A DNA stretch of 23,863 nucleotides from Bacteroidales bacterium (GCA_012837565.1 DUQY01000069.1:1-23863); one strand, 5' to 3'. Shown: positions 7,790-16,229, numbered from the stretch's first letter. The notes: generated by a model not told the origin, from the letters alone. Program-made: numbers and translations.

Positions 7790-8527
7790 ATGAAAAAAAT
7801 CTTGTTTTTCTTTTTGATAAACATTGTAACAATCAATGCATTTTCTCAAGATTGGCGTAAAGGTTCCTATATGGAAGCTCCTCCTGAATACTTTATTATG
7901 CTAAACTTAGATGGTAGTATGATGATGGGTCAAAATGCTGACCTTAACCCAATGGGATATGGCTTTACTGTTGGCTATCAATACAAAACAGGAAGAAAAA
8001 AAGGATATACAACAACAGCTCACGGCCTTGGTGGATACTTAGGATATACCTACCATAGAGGTGCAAATTTTGATATCGAACCAATAGGAACTTCATATCC
8101 ACTTACATTTTCAAAACACAATAGTTTTGGATATATTCCTGTTATGGCATCGTATAATTTTTACATAACCAAAAAGAAAATGCATTATTTTCTTGGTTTA
8201 GATGCAGGAATTCAAATGATGGTTAGAGAAAAAGACTATAAAAACGAACTTATTTCATATTATAATGTAGAAAATGAAATAAAAATAAACCATGTACTTC
8301 CAAGCGCAAAAGCATATTTTGGTATAATGTATGAACTAAACACAGACCTTAGGTTAAGAGCTCAAGTTGGAGCAGATTATACGGGCGGATACACCTTTGA
8401 AGCAATGACTCCTTTCTATTATAGAGATAGAGCAGGAAAGACTGTTATAAGCGAAACCTCTGGAAAAGTAAAAACACAAGGCCTATTAAATATTTCAGCA
8501 TCTATTGGTGTAGCATATAGTTTATAG
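7790..8527 (+). CDS. Predicted outer-membrane beta-barrel protein
   Basis: A 245-residue protein with a typical signal peptide (lysines, then hydrophobic stretch, ending at AFSQ around residue 20). The mature part has alternating aromatic/polar strands rich in Gly and Tyr (for example YGFTVGYQYKTG, GGYLGYTYHRG, LLNISASIGVAYSL) and a hydrophobic C-terminal strand, the pattern of a small 8- to 10-strand beta-barrel. No enzymatic motif and no recognisable family name beyond this. It leads a three-gene set with rsmE (9 bp later) and the DUF4159 gene, but that arrangement does not reveal a shared pathway. What it transports or binds, if anything, is unknown. Confidence 0.75.
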   Translation: MKKILFFFLINIVTINAFSQDWRKGSYMEAPPEYFIMLNLDGSMMMGQNADLNPMGYGFTVGYQYKTGRKKGYTTTAHGLGGYLGYTYHRGANFDIEPIGTSYPLTFSKHNSFGYIPVMASYNFYITKKKMHYFLGLDAGIQMMVREKDYKNELISYYNVENEIKINHVLPSAKAYFGIMYELNTDLRLRAQVGADYTGGYTFEAMTPFYYRDRAGKTVISETSGKVKTQGLLNISASIGVAYSL

Positions 8528-8536
8528 TATTAATCT

Positions 8537-9241
8537 ATGCAGTTATTCTATTGTCCTGATATAAATCCTGACCAAATATATACCCTTGGCAAGGAAGAAT
8601 CACAACACTTAGTTAAGGTACTTCGACAAAAAGAAGGCGACAAGGTTCATTTGACCGATGGATTAGGCAATCTTTTTGAGGCAGAAATACTAGAGGCAAA
8701 TCCAAAATCTTGCATAATAAAAGTAGTAAACACCCAAGAGGAATACCATAAAAGAGATTACTACCTCCATGTGGCAATTGCACCAACCAAAAACATAGCA
8801 AGAATAGAATGGTTTTTGGAAAAGGCAACAGAAATGGGCATAGATGAAATAACCCCTATTATTTGTCAACATTCAGAAAGAGAAAACACCAAGCACGAAA
8901 GGCTAGAAAAGATAATTATTTCAGCAATGAAACAATCACTTAAAGCCTATATGCCTAAGCTTAATACGCCAACTCCCCTACTAGAAGTAATTAGAAACTC
9001 AAGTGAAACCAAAAAACTAATAGGATATTGCGTTGGAGAAAACAGAAACCAGATAAAAGATATTTATAAACCAAAAGAATCTGTCTTAATAGTTATTGGA
9101 CCAGAGGGTGACTTCTCTGAAAAAGAAGTAGAGGAGGCTCTAAAAAACAATTTTCAAACAATAACACTTGGAAAAGAAAGATTAAGAACAGAAACAGCAG
9201 GCATATATGTTGTAAATATCATTCATTCAATAAACCAATGA
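8537..9241 (+). CDS. rsmE: 16S rRNA (uracil-1498-N3)-methyltransferase
   Basis: SPOUT-class enzyme that methylates N3 of U1498 of 16S rRNA using S-adenosylmethionine. The 234-residue length is normal. The N-terminal PUA-like domain has the family signature HLVKVLRQKEGD (residues 24-35). The central part carries KNIARIEWFLEKATEMG and a KQS motif in SAMKQSLKAYMP. The C-terminal trefoil-knot SAM site shows IGPEGDFS (187-194) and LGKERLRTETAG (211-222), both diagnostic. Its stop overlaps the start of the next gene by 4 bp (ATGA), so translation of the two is probably coupled. Confidence 0.95.
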   Translation: MQLFYCPDINPDQIYTLGKEESQHLVKVLRQKEGDKVHLTDGLGNLFEAEILEANPKSCIIKVVNTQEEYHKRDYYLHVAIAPTKNIARIEWFLEKATEMGIDEITPIICQHSERENTKHERLEKIIISAMKQSLKAYMPKLNTPTPLLEVIRNSSETKKLIGYCVGENRNQIKDIYKPKESVLIVIGPEGDFSEKEVEEALKNNFQTITLGKERLRTETAGIYVVNIIHSINQ

Positions 9242-9888
9242 GAAAAGTAATCATATTAATAGCCCTCGTAGTTTTATCGTCCATATCCTTTGGGCAGAAA
9301 AACACACTTGCACTATTAAAATATAGCGGAGGAGGTGATTGGTATGCCAACCCAACCTCACTAACCAACCTAATAAACTTTTGTAATAAAGAACTAGGCA
9401 CCAGTCTATCATCCGACTATGCAACAATTGAAGTAGGAAGTTCAGAAATATTCCTATATCCATTCTGTCACCTAACAGGACATGGAAATGTTGTCTTTTC
9501 AGACCAAGAACAAAAGAATTTAAGAAATTATCTAATTGGCGGAGGATTCCTACATATTGACGACAACTACGGCCTAAGAAAATTTATAGAACCACAAATG
9601 AAAAAAGTATTTCCAGAGCTAGACTTTGTAGAAATACCTTTTAGCCATCCAATATATCATCAAAAGTATAATTTCCCTAACGGCCTACCAAAAATTCACG
9701 AGCATGACAATAAACCGCCCAAAGGATATGGACTATTCTGGGAAGGAAGACTAGTTTGTTTCTTTAGCTATGAAACAGACCTTGGTAATGGTTGGGAAGA
9801 TGAGGAAGTTCATAACGACCCACCCCAAACCCGCCTAAAAGCACTTCAAATGGGAGCAAATCTTATACAATTTACATTTATGCAATAA
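9238..9888 (+). CDS. DUF4159-family exported protein
   Basis: A 216-residue protein with a signal peptide (hydrophobic residues 4-17, SISFGQ around the cleavage site). The mature part matches the DUF4159 pattern: LLKYSGGGDWYANPTSL at the start, CHLTGHG, then GGGFLHIDDNYG and a late EGRLVCFFSYETDLGNGWED stretch. This fold is related to glutamine-amidotransferase/ThuA-like domains, but the catalytic use in DUF4159 is not known to me. In other Bacteroidota such proteins often sit near MoxR ATPase/DUF58 gene sets; here it is instead coupled to rsmE by a 4-bp overlap. Role unknown, family assignment fairly firm. Confidence 0.82.
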   Translation: MRKVIILIALVVLSSISFGQKNTLALLKYSGGGDWYANPTSLTNLINFCNKELGTSLSSDYATIEVGSSEIFLYPFCHLTGHGNVVFSDQEQKNLRNYLIGGGFLHIDDNYGLRKFIEPQMKKVFPELDFVEIPFSHPIYHQKYNFPNGLPKIHEHDNKPPKGYGLFWEGRLVCFFSYETDLGNGWEDEEVHNDPPQTRLKALQMGANLIQFTFMQ

Positions 9889-9934
9889 GAAAAGCTCTTT
9901 ATGGCGTTTTCTAATTATTTATTTGACTTAATAA

Positions 9935-10417
9935 TTATTTAAGTAGATTCTCTAATTCAAAATCAATTCTTTCTGGTTTGAATGTAGGGGAATATCTCTT
10001 AATTGGCTTTCCGCTATGGTCTATTAAGAATTTTGTGAAGTTCCATTTGATAGAACTGAAAAATAAACCACCTAATTCTTTCTTTAAGTACTTATAAATT
10101 TCGTGAGCATCTTTTCCATTAACGTCAATCTTAGAAAACATTGGAAAACTAACTCCATAATTGATTAAACAACCCTCGGAGATAGATTTTTCATCACCTG
10201 GCTCTTGATTTAAGAACTGATTGCAAGGAAAACCAAGAATAACCAGTCCTCTATCCTTATATTTCTGATAAAGTGCTTCCAAACCCTCTAATTGAGGAGT
10301 AAGACCACATTTACTTGCAGTATTTACCACCAAAATAGTCTTTCCCCTATAAGTTTCCATACTTATTTCTTTACCTTGAATAGAATTGGCTTTAAATGTA
10401 TAAAATATTGCGTCCAT
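9935..10417 (-). CDS. Thiol (Cys-type) glutathione peroxidase
   Basis: A 160-residue peroxidase of the GPx superfamily, reducing hydrogen or lipid peroxides in the cytoplasm. The catalytic tetrad is complete: peroxidatic C37 in NTASKCGLTPQ, Q71 in NQEPG, and W125-N126 in WNFTKFLID. A second cysteine, C83, in EGCLINYGVSFP is at the resolving position of non-selenium GPx enzymes, so thioredoxin rather than glutathione is the likelier reductant despite the name. No signal peptide. It converges on the DUF4159 gene, with only 46 bp between the two stops and no clear terminator. Upstream lie a -7 box (10461-10468) and a 21-bp tandem repeat array. Confidence 0.93.
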   Translation of the reverse strand: MDAIFYTFKANSIQGKEISMETYRGKTILVVNTASKCGLTPQLEGLEALYQKYKDRGLVILGFPCNQFLNQEPGDEKSISEGCLINYGVSFPMFSKIDVNGKDAHEIYKYLKKELGGLFFSSIKWNFTKFLIDHSGKPIKRYSPTFKPERIDFELENLLK

Positions 10418-10460
10418 TTTCTTAAAATATTATTTATAAATAATCAAAATTATTATTATG

Positions 10461-10468
10461 CAAATATA
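10461..10468 (-). promoter_or_regulatory. Putative -7 box for the glutathione peroxidase gene
   Basis: Minus-strand reading is TATATTTG, a full match to TAnnTTTG, with initiation expected near 10455, about 38 nt before the ATG. The -33 position (about 10488-10491) falls inside the first repeat unit, where the minus strand reads TTTC next to a TTTG, so the tandem array directly abuts or forms the upstream promoter element. Confidence 0.5.
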
Positions 10469-10479
10469 AAGAAAAAATT

Positions 10480-10584
10480 GAATCAAAGAAAGAAAAAAAT
10501 GAATCAAAGAAAGAGAAAAATGAATCAAAGAAAGAATTTCGTGAATCAAAGAAAGAGAAAAATGAATCAAAGAAAGAATTTTCT
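10480..10584. repeat. Tandem array A: five units of exactly 21 bp
   Basis: Five consecutive units begin at 10480, 10501, 10522, 10543 and 10564. Each opens with the invariant 13-mer GAATCAAAGAAAG followed by 8 more variable nt (AAAAAAAT, AGAAAAAT, AATTTCGT, AGAAAAAT, AATTTTCT). Units 2+3 and 4+5 are nearly identical as a 42-bp pair (two differences), indicating growth by duplication of a dimer. A degenerate sixth unit may lie at 10461-10479. The array is open in one plus-strand frame (a repeated NQRK heptapeptide), but that frame begins antisense within the peroxidase gene and is unlikely to be a gene. No spacers, so not CRISPR. Confidence 0.9.
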
Positions 10585-10599
10585 AAAACAGCGTATAAA

Positions 10600-10629
10600 A
10601 AAACCTCAGTAAATTAATACTGAGGTTTT
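10600..10629 (-). terminator. Intrinsic terminator after the TPR gene
   Basis: A perfect 12-bp stem, AAAACCTCAGTA (10600-10611) and TACTGAGGTTTT (10618-10629), with a 6-nt loop. On the minus strand the stem is followed by a run of T residues (complement of the A-run at 10597-10603), as expected for a Rho-independent terminator of the gyrA-TPR transcript. T residues after the other arm could also let it work in the plus direction. Confidence 0.85.
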
Positions 10630-10652
10630 GATTTTATATTAGGTTTCTCCTA

Positions 10653-11855
10653 TTATTGTTGTCTAAGTGAATCTAACACTGCATTAACTTCTTTGTATTT
10701 ATCTGTCATTTCAAGTCTTGAATAGATAATCTTTAAAGCGTTTAATGTGTTAATATCCTTTGGTTTGATATTTAATATTCTTTCAAAGAATGGGATTGCT
10801 AATGAGAAGTTTTGTTTTGATTCTTTTTGAAGTCTATCGTATTCTTCTGTTGCATCAAATGGTAGTTTGTCTGCCTTTTCTTTTAAGTCTACTGCTGTAT
10901 TGAAGTACAATACTCCTAATCCGTAATTAGCCTCGGTTTGAGTTGGTTTAAGCTCTAAGGACTGGTTGTACATTGCAATTGCTTGGTCAAGGTTGTTAGC
11001 ATCTCTAAGAACATCTCCAATAATTACTAGTACTGATGATTTGTTTTCTGTTATAGTATCTGCAATGGTTTTAAGAATTGCTATTGTTTTGTCTGCCTCT
11101 ACTTTATTACCTGCCTCAACATAAGCTCCTGAAAGTAGACCAATTAATCTATAGTTTCCTGGTAGGTTTCTAACTCCTACCTTCAAAACATTAATTGCTT
11201 TTTCTAACTCGTTTGCTTTTTTGTTTGCAATATATAGATTGATATAAACTGCTTCTTCTTTTGTATTTTGCTTAACTAGTTGGCGATACATTTCACCTGC
11301 TTTATCAGCTTGCTTTGTTGCATCATAAGCCATTGCAATACAGAAATTAGATTTCATTTCAACTTCTTTGTTTCTTGATAGAACTGCTCCCTTTACCACT
11401 TCTTCGAAAAGAGGAATTGATTCTGCATATTTTCCAGAGTTGAAGGTATTAAGAGCAATATCGAATTGATAAATAATAACATAATTCATTGTGTTTATGT
11501 TTGCACCCACGTATTCATTTGTCTGTGCTTCTTTTTCAATTTCAATTGATTTCTCTAGTGATTGTCTAGATGTTTGTGCAAGAGCTGGTACTGGAATATC
11601 TATCTTTTGTTTCTTATACAACTTTTCATCTGTTTGTGATACTTCAACAAGTTTTGCATAAATTAGGCCTGAATAATGCCATGTTTTAGCATCATTTTTT
11701 GTGCTTTCGTGCACACAAGCTGCATCAATATTCTTCTTAGCTTCTGCCAGACGTTTGTTTTTCATATCTGCATAAGCACTTTGAACTTTCATTGTTTGTG
11801 CATTGGCGCTTATTCCAAATACTACAAATGCTACAAATAAAATTATTCTCTTCAT
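10653..11855 (-). CDS. Exported tetratricopeptide-repeat protein
   Basis: A 400-residue protein with a signal peptide (hydrophobic 4-15, cleavage near ISANAQ at 19-20), so it probably acts in the periplasm or at the outer membrane. The body is nearly all helical and holds several TPR-like units, the clearest around residues 140-175 (NSGKYAESIPLFEEVV), 180-215 (TKQADKAGEMYRQLV), 290-330 (ANNLDQAIAMYNQSLELKPTQ) and 350-385 (AIPFFERILNIKPKD). TPRs are protein-binding scaffolds; the partner is unknown. It follows gyrA by 47 bp on the same strand with no separate promoter evident and ends at a strong terminator. I recall a gyrA-TPR gene order in other Bacteroidales, which suggests a retained pairing. 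Confidence 0.85.
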   Translation of the reverse strand: MKRIILFVAFVVFGISANAQTMKVQSAYADMKNKRLAEAKKNIDAACVHESTKNDAKTWHYSGLIYAKLVEVSQTDEKLYKKQKIDIPVPALAQTSRQSLEKSIEIEKEAQTNEYVGANINTMNYVIIYQFDIALNTFNSGKYAESIPLFEEVVKGAVLSRNKEVEMKSNFCIAMAYDATKQADKAGEMYRQLVKQNTKEEAVYINLYIANKKANELEKAINVLKVGVRNLPGNYRLIGLLSGAYVEAGNKVEADKTIAILKTIADTITENKSSVLVIIGDVLRDANNLDQAIAMYNQSLELKPTQTEANYGLGVLYFNTAVDLKEKADKLPFDATEEYDRLQKESKQNFSLAIPFFERILNIKPKDINTLNALKIIYSRLEMTDKYKEVNAVLDSLRQQ

Positions 11856-11902
11856 TTCTTAGGTGTTAATTTTTATTTTAATAAATTTATCTTTTATTCG
11901 TT

Positions 11903-14488
11903 TTATTCATTTATTTCTTCGTCAGCATCCAAAGTCTCATCTTCTTCTACTTCCTCAATATCATCTATTTCTTCAATATCTTCTATACCATCATCAATGA
12001 TTTCCTCACCATCAATTGCAACTCTTTCAATATCTTCATCATCCTCTGATGCGTCTATCCTACATACTGCTGCAATTTCATCATCTCCCTTTAGCTTAAT
12101 CAGTCTAACGCCTTGTGTTGCTCTACCTAATACTCTAAGGTCTGCTATTGCAATTCTAATTGTTATGCCTGATTTGTTTATAATCATTAAGTCACCAGTG
12201 TCGTCAACATCTTTTATTGCTATAAGACTACCTGTTTTCTCTGTTATCTTTAATGTTCTAACGCCTTTTCCTCCTCTATTAGTATGACGATATTCGTCAA
12301 CTGCGGAACGTTTTCCATATCCTTTTTCAGAAACAACAAGTATATCCTTTTCTGCATTCTCTACAGAAACCATGCCAATCACATAATCTTCTTCACTTCT
12401 AAGGGTAATTCCTTTCACTCCCGATGCATTTCTTCCCATTGGTCTTACTTTGCTTTCTGAGAAACGAATACAGTTACCACTGTGAAGTGCCATAAAGATT
12501 TCATGGTTACCATTGGTTAGTTTAGCTTCTAAAAGAACATCTCCATCACGAACTGTTATTGCATTAATTCCATTGATTCTTGGACGTGAATATGCTTCAA
12601 GGCTGGTTTTCTTAATAATACCGTTCTTAGTACACATTATTATGTAGTTACTATTTACATAATCTAAGTCCTTTAAGTCTTTTGTATTGATATATGCTCT
12701 AACATTATCGTCTGGTTCTAGGCTGATAAGGTTTTGAATTGCTCTTCCTTTCGAAACCTTTGTTCCTTCTGGAATTTCAAACGCTCTCATCCAATAGCAA
12801 CGTCCTTTCTCGGTAAAGAAAAGAATGTAGTTATGCATTGTTGCGGTGTAGATATGTTCTATGAAGTCTTCATCTCTTGATCTAGCTCCACGAGAACCCT
12901 TTCCTCCTCTGTTTTGTACCTTATATTCTGATAAAAGAGTACGTTTAATGTATCCAAGGTGAGATATTGTAATCACAATCTCTTCGTCAGCAATCATATC
13001 CTCTATCCTAAAGTCAGAAGAAGAATATTCAATTCTTGTATTTCTTTGGTCACCAAACTTTTCTTTAATATCAAGTAGTTCGTCCTTAATAACCTGCATT
13101 AGAACCTCAGGATTATTAAGAATATTCAAACAATGTTTGATGAATTCCATCAACTCGTCGTATTCTTTTTGTAGTTTTTCTCTTTCAAGACCAGCAAGTT
13201 GACGAAGACGCATCTCAACAATAGCTCTTGTTTGAAGTTCTGAAAAACCCCATCTTTCTGTCATTGCATCTCTTGCCTCTTGAACAGTTTGAGATGAACG
13301 TATCAAAGCAATTATCTCATCAATAAAGTCTAGTGCTTTTAATAAACCCTCTAGTATATGTGCTCTTTCTTCTGCCTTTGCAAGATCGAATCTGGTTCTT
13401 CTTTCAACAACCTCCATCCTATGCTCAACAAAATACTTAATAATTTGTTTTAAATTAAGCATCTGAGGTCTTCCATTAACTAAAGCAATGCTATTGATTG
13501 AAAATGAAGATTGAAGGTCAGAATATTGGTATAGTTTATTTAAGACAACATTAGACATTGCGTCTCTTTTCAATCTATAAACAATTCTAATTCCGTCCTT
13601 ATTACTTTCATCTCTAATTTCAGAAATACCCTCTATTTTCTTTTCGTCAGCAAGTTGTGCCTGACGCTTAATCATTTCAGATTTTGTTACTTGATAAGGT
13701 ATTGAAGAAACAATTATTTGATCGTGACCATTAGGTCCTTCCTCAATAAGAGCCTCACCTCTCATAACAACCTGCCCTCTTCCAGTATGATAAGCTTCCT
13801 TAACCCCTTCGTAGCCGTAGATTATTCCACCAGTTGGAAAGTCAGGAGCTTTAATATATTGCATTAATTCTTCAATAGTGATTTCATTATTGTCGATATA
13901 TGCCATTGTTCCGTTCAGAACCTCTGTTAGGTTATGAGGTGCCATATTGGTTGCCATACCAACAGCAATTCCCGAAGCTCCATTAATTAATAGAACAGGG
14001 ACTTTAGTTGGTAAAACGGTAGGTTCTTTCAAACTACCATCAAAGTTATCTTGAAAATCAACTGTATCTTTTTCAATATCAGCTAATATATCATGAGAAA
14101 TCTTAGCCAAACGTGCCTCAGTATAACGCATAGCAGCTGGAGGGTCATTATCAATGGAACCAAAGTTACCTTGACCATCAACTAGCTTGTATCTCATCGA
14201 CCAAGTTTGAGCCATACGAACCATCGCCATATACACAGAACTATCTCCGTGTGGGTGATATTTACCAAGAACTTCCCCTACAATTCTAGCACTTTTCTTA
14301 GTAGCGGTATTGTAAAACATTCCCATGTCATTCATCGCATATAATATCCTACGATGAACAGGCTTCATTCCGTCTCTAACGTCAGGTAAGGCACGAGAAA
14401 CAATAACGCTCATTGCATAATCAATGTAGGCAGACTTCATTTGTTTCTCAATGTCAACCTTTACTATCTTTTCGTTTTCTGAGTACAT
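11903..14488 (-). CDS. gyrA: DNA gyrase subunit A
   Basis: The 861-residue A subunit of the type II topoisomerase that negatively supercoils DNA, cleaving it through a tyrosine. The breakage domain shows SRALPDVRDGMKPVHRR (31-47), the quinolone-region HPHGDSSVYM (78-87) and AAMRYTEARL with catalytic Y122. The C-terminal beta-pinwheel has the gyrase-specific GyrA box QNRGGKG at 525-531, which marks it as GyrA rather than ParC. The last ~45 residues are strongly acidic (runs of E, D and I), a tail known in many gyrases. At the quinolone positions S83 is present, but position 87 is Met where E. coli has Asp. It is transcribed leftward, followed by the TPR gene. Confidence 0.97.
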   Translation of the reverse strand: MYSENEKIVKVDIEKQMKSAYIDYAMSVIVSRALPDVRDGMKPVHRRILYAMNDMGMFYNTATKKSARIVGEVLGKYHPHGDSSVYMAMVRMAQTWSMRYKLVDGQGNFGSIDNDPPAAMRYTEARLAKISHDILADIEKDTVDFQDNFDGSLKEPTVLPTKVPVLLINGASGIAVGMATNMAPHNLTEVLNGTMAYIDNNEITIEELMQYIKAPDFPTGGIIYGYEGVKEAYHTGRGQVVMRGEALIEEGPNGHDQIIVSSIPYQVTKSEMIKRQAQLADEKKIEGISEIRDESNKDGIRIVYRLKRDAMSNVVLNKLYQYSDLQSSFSINSIALVNGRPQMLNLKQIIKYFVEHRMEVVERRTRFDLAKAEERAHILEGLLKALDFIDEIIALIRSSQTVQEARDAMTERWGFSELQTRAIVEMRLRQLAGLEREKLQKEYDELMEFIKHCLNILNNPEVLMQVIKDELLDIKEKFGDQRNTRIEYSSSDFRIEDMIADEEIVITISHLGYIKRTLLSEYKVQNRGGKGSRGARSRDEDFIEHIYTATMHNYILFFTEKGRCYWMRAFEIPEGTKVSKGRAIQNLISLEPDDNVRAYINTKDLKDLDYVNSNYIIMCTKNGIIKKTSLEAYSRPRINGINAITVRDGDVLLEAKLTNGNHEIFMALHSGNCIRFSESKVRPMGRNASGVKGITLRSEEDYVIGMVSVENAEKDILVVSEKGYGKRSAVDEYRHTNRGGKGVRTLKITEKTGSLIAIKDVDDTGDLMIINKSGITIRIAIADLRVLGRATQGVRLIKLKGDDEIAAVCRIDASEDDEDIERVAIDGEEIIDDGIEDIEEIDDIEEVEEDETLDADEEINE

Positions 14489-14522
14489 TTTTACTATTCT
14501 TTTACTTAGTATTTTTAAAGTG

Positions 14523-14530
14523 CGAAGATA
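14523..14530 (-). promoter_or_regulatory. Putative -7 box for gyrA
   Basis: On the minus strand TATCTTCG, one mismatch from TAnnTTTG, about 35 bp upstream of the gyrA start. The expected -33 region has only T-rich sequence with no clean TTTG. It is the best promoter candidate in the 132-bp gap. Confidence 0.45.
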
Positions 14531-14623
14531 CGATTATTTTTTGAAATGAAATTGATAAAGCTTAAGAAAATACATTAGATTACTAATAATATGTAATTAT
14601 GGCATATATTTTAAAAAAAAATG

Positions 14624-14631
14624 TACATTTG
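14624..14631 (+). promoter_or_regulatory. Putative -7 box for the rhomboid operon
   Basis: TACATTTG, a full match to TAnnTTTG. Initiation would be near 14637, which places the first possible ATG (14621) upstream of the transcript and supports the ATG at 14657 as the true start of the rhomboid gene. The -33 region is weak (no TTTG). Confidence 0.5.
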
Positions 14632-14656
14632 CAAGTTAATAATTGAACTAAGACAT

Positions 14657-15361
14657 ATGCGTAACGACCAATATAGCCCAACCAAGTTTAACTTTTTACC
14701 ACCTGTTTGTAAGAACCTATTAATTATAAACATCTTAATGTTTTTAGCCACCACAGTGTTGAGGTCAAGGGGAATTGACCTGGCTGGTATTTTAGGACTT
14801 CATTTCTTTATGGCGGAGGATCACCATGTTTGGCAATACATTACTTATGCCTTTATGCATGCTAATTTCAACCACCTTTTCTTCAATATGTTTGCTATTT
14901 GGATGTTTGGTTATACCCTAGAAAACATTTGGGGAGCAAAGAAATTCATTTTTTTCTGTTTCACCGCTGCCCTAGGAGCTGCTTTTGTTCAACAAATCAC
15001 ATACTATTTTATGTATGGAGATTTAGTTACTGCAATGTCAAATGGCATTCAAATAGTTAACACAGGCTATGAAAAAATCCCAATTAAAGAATTCCTAAAT
15101 CAAATAAACACCGTTGGTGCATCAGGCATTGTTTTTGGACTTTTACTCGCATTTGGAATGATGTTCCCTAATGCTTATATCTATCTTTATTTTCTATTCC
15201 CAATCAAAACCAAATGGTTCGTTATAGGATACATTATTTTAGAATTATTTAATGGAGTTTTTGGAACCTCTGCAGGCATTGCACACTTTGCACACTTAGG
15301 AGGAGCATTAGCTGGTTTCATTTTAATTATGTATTGGAAAAGAGATAAACATAGATTTTAA
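14657..15361 (+). CDS. Rhomboid-family intramembrane serine protease
   Basis: A 234-residue polytopic membrane protein with about six hydrophobic segments. The catalytic dyad is visible: serine in TVGASGIVFG (S156) and histidine in AHFAHLGGALAG (H213). The upstream HANFNHLFFNM carries the conserved His/Asn residues of rhomboid helix 2, and the L1-loop-like stretch precedes it. It should cleave transmembrane helices of other membrane proteins; substrates are unknown. The open frame extends to an ATG at 14621, but that overlaps a -7 box at 14624-14631, and the extra 12 residues look unlike a rhomboid N-terminus, so the second start (MRNDQYSP) is chosen. First gene of a five-gene rightward operon, 10 bp before the next gene. 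Confidence 0.9.
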   Translation: MRNDQYSPTKFNFLPPVCKNLLIINILMFLATTVLRSRGIDLAGILGLHFFMAEDHHVWQYITYAFMHANFNHLFFNMFAIWMFGYTLENIWGAKKFIFFCFTAALGAAFVQQITYYFMYGDLVTAMSNGIQIVNTGYEKIPIKEFLNQINTVGASGIVFGLLLAFGMMFPNAYIYLYFLFPIKTKWFVIGYIILELFNGVFGTSAGIAHFAHLGGALAGFILIMYWKRDKHRF

Positions 15362-15371
15362 ACTTTTAGAC

Positions 15372-16226
15372 TTGGGACAAAAAGAGAAAAAAGACCAATT
15401 TATTATTGCTTATTTAATAGATTTAGATAAAACACAAGCAATAATTAATAATGCAATTTGTTTTGCTAAAATGCTAGACAAAGGGTTAATCCTTTTGCAT
15501 ATATCGGATAAAGAATACACAAATACTACAACAGAAGAGGCTGAAAAAAAGCTAAAAGAACTAAGCTCTCAAACAACGGAAATACCATTCTGTTCCTACC
15601 TTGCAATTGAGGGAAAGTCGAAAGAAATACTACATAAAATATCAGAACTCTTGTCAGGAGTCCTCTTAGTAACATCTTCCAACTCAGAAAAGCCAGAAAA
15701 CAAGAAACAAAAGCTAGCTAATTACCCAAAAGAACTATTCAAAAACCTATACGAATCAAGAGTAGCATATTTCATAATAGACCAAAACCAAGCTCATACC
15801 CTACCTTTTGACAAAGCAATCCTAACAATCAATAATATGAGAGAAAGCAAGGAAAAAGTACTTTGGGGATCCTATTTTGGAAGGTTTGCAAGTAGTGAAA
15901 TAGTTGTATACTACCACAACTATAAAGATGAGTTTCATCGTCATCAGCTACATTATAATATAAAGTTCCTTATGAAAATGTTCGATGGTTTCAAGATAAA
16001 CTACAGACTTAACCTATCATCCAACCCAAAAACCTTTGTCGACTACCAAGCAATGGATTATGCAAGAGAAATTGGAGCAGGACTAGTAATATGTCAGACA
16101 ACTAAAGACAAGGACTGGACAAATAAAATCTTTGGACTTAAGGAGACAAAAATACTGGAAGGAAACCTCGATATTCCAATTCTTTTTGTGAATCCAAGAA
16201 ACGATTTATTTATTTTATGTGAATAG
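15372..16226 (+). CDS. Universal-stress-protein-like protein (two UspA-like halves)
   Basis: A 284-residue soluble protein that patterns as two UspA-like alpha/beta halves. The first starts with the strand FIIAYLIDLDKTQ and ends near SGVLLVTSS. The second starts at FDKAILTINN (~residue 145) and ends with IGAGLVICQT and NLDIPILFVNP. The nucleotide-binding G-x2-G-x9-G(S/T) loop of ATP-binding Usp proteins is not evident, so ATP binding is doubtful. The start is a TTG at 15372: no in-frame ATG lies near it, and the next Met (residue 34) would remove the first core strand. It sits 10 bp after the rhomboid gene and 3 bp before the DUF4834 gene, inside the same operon. Specific role unknown. Confidence 0.7.
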   Translation: MGQKEKKDQFIIAYLIDLDKTQAIINNAICFAKMLDKGLILLHISDKEYTNTTTEEAEKKLKELSSQTTEIPFCSYLAIEGKSKEILHKISELLSGVLLVTSSNSEKPENKKQKLANYPKELFKNLYESRVAYFIIDQNQAHTLPFDKAILTINNMRESKEKVLWGSYFGRFASSEIVVYYHNYKDEFHRHQLHYNIKFLMKMFDGFKINYRLNLSSNPKTFVDYQAMDYAREIGAGLVICQTTKDKDWTNKIFGLKETKILEGNLDIPILFVNPRNDLFILCE

Positions 16227-16229
16227 ATT

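Noticed and set aside
9889..9934. A terminator between the convergent DUF4159 and peroxidase genes
   Set aside because: Only AAAA/TTTT with a poorly paired GC step can form, and there is no clean stem with a T-tract. Not supported as an intrinsic terminator.
10292..10612. An open plus-strand frame of 106 codons whose C-terminal half is a repeated NQRK heptapeptide
   Set aside because: It starts antisense inside the peroxidase gene, gets its repeat only from the 21-bp array being a multiple of three, and runs into the terminator stem. No promoter or conserved domain supports it as a gene.
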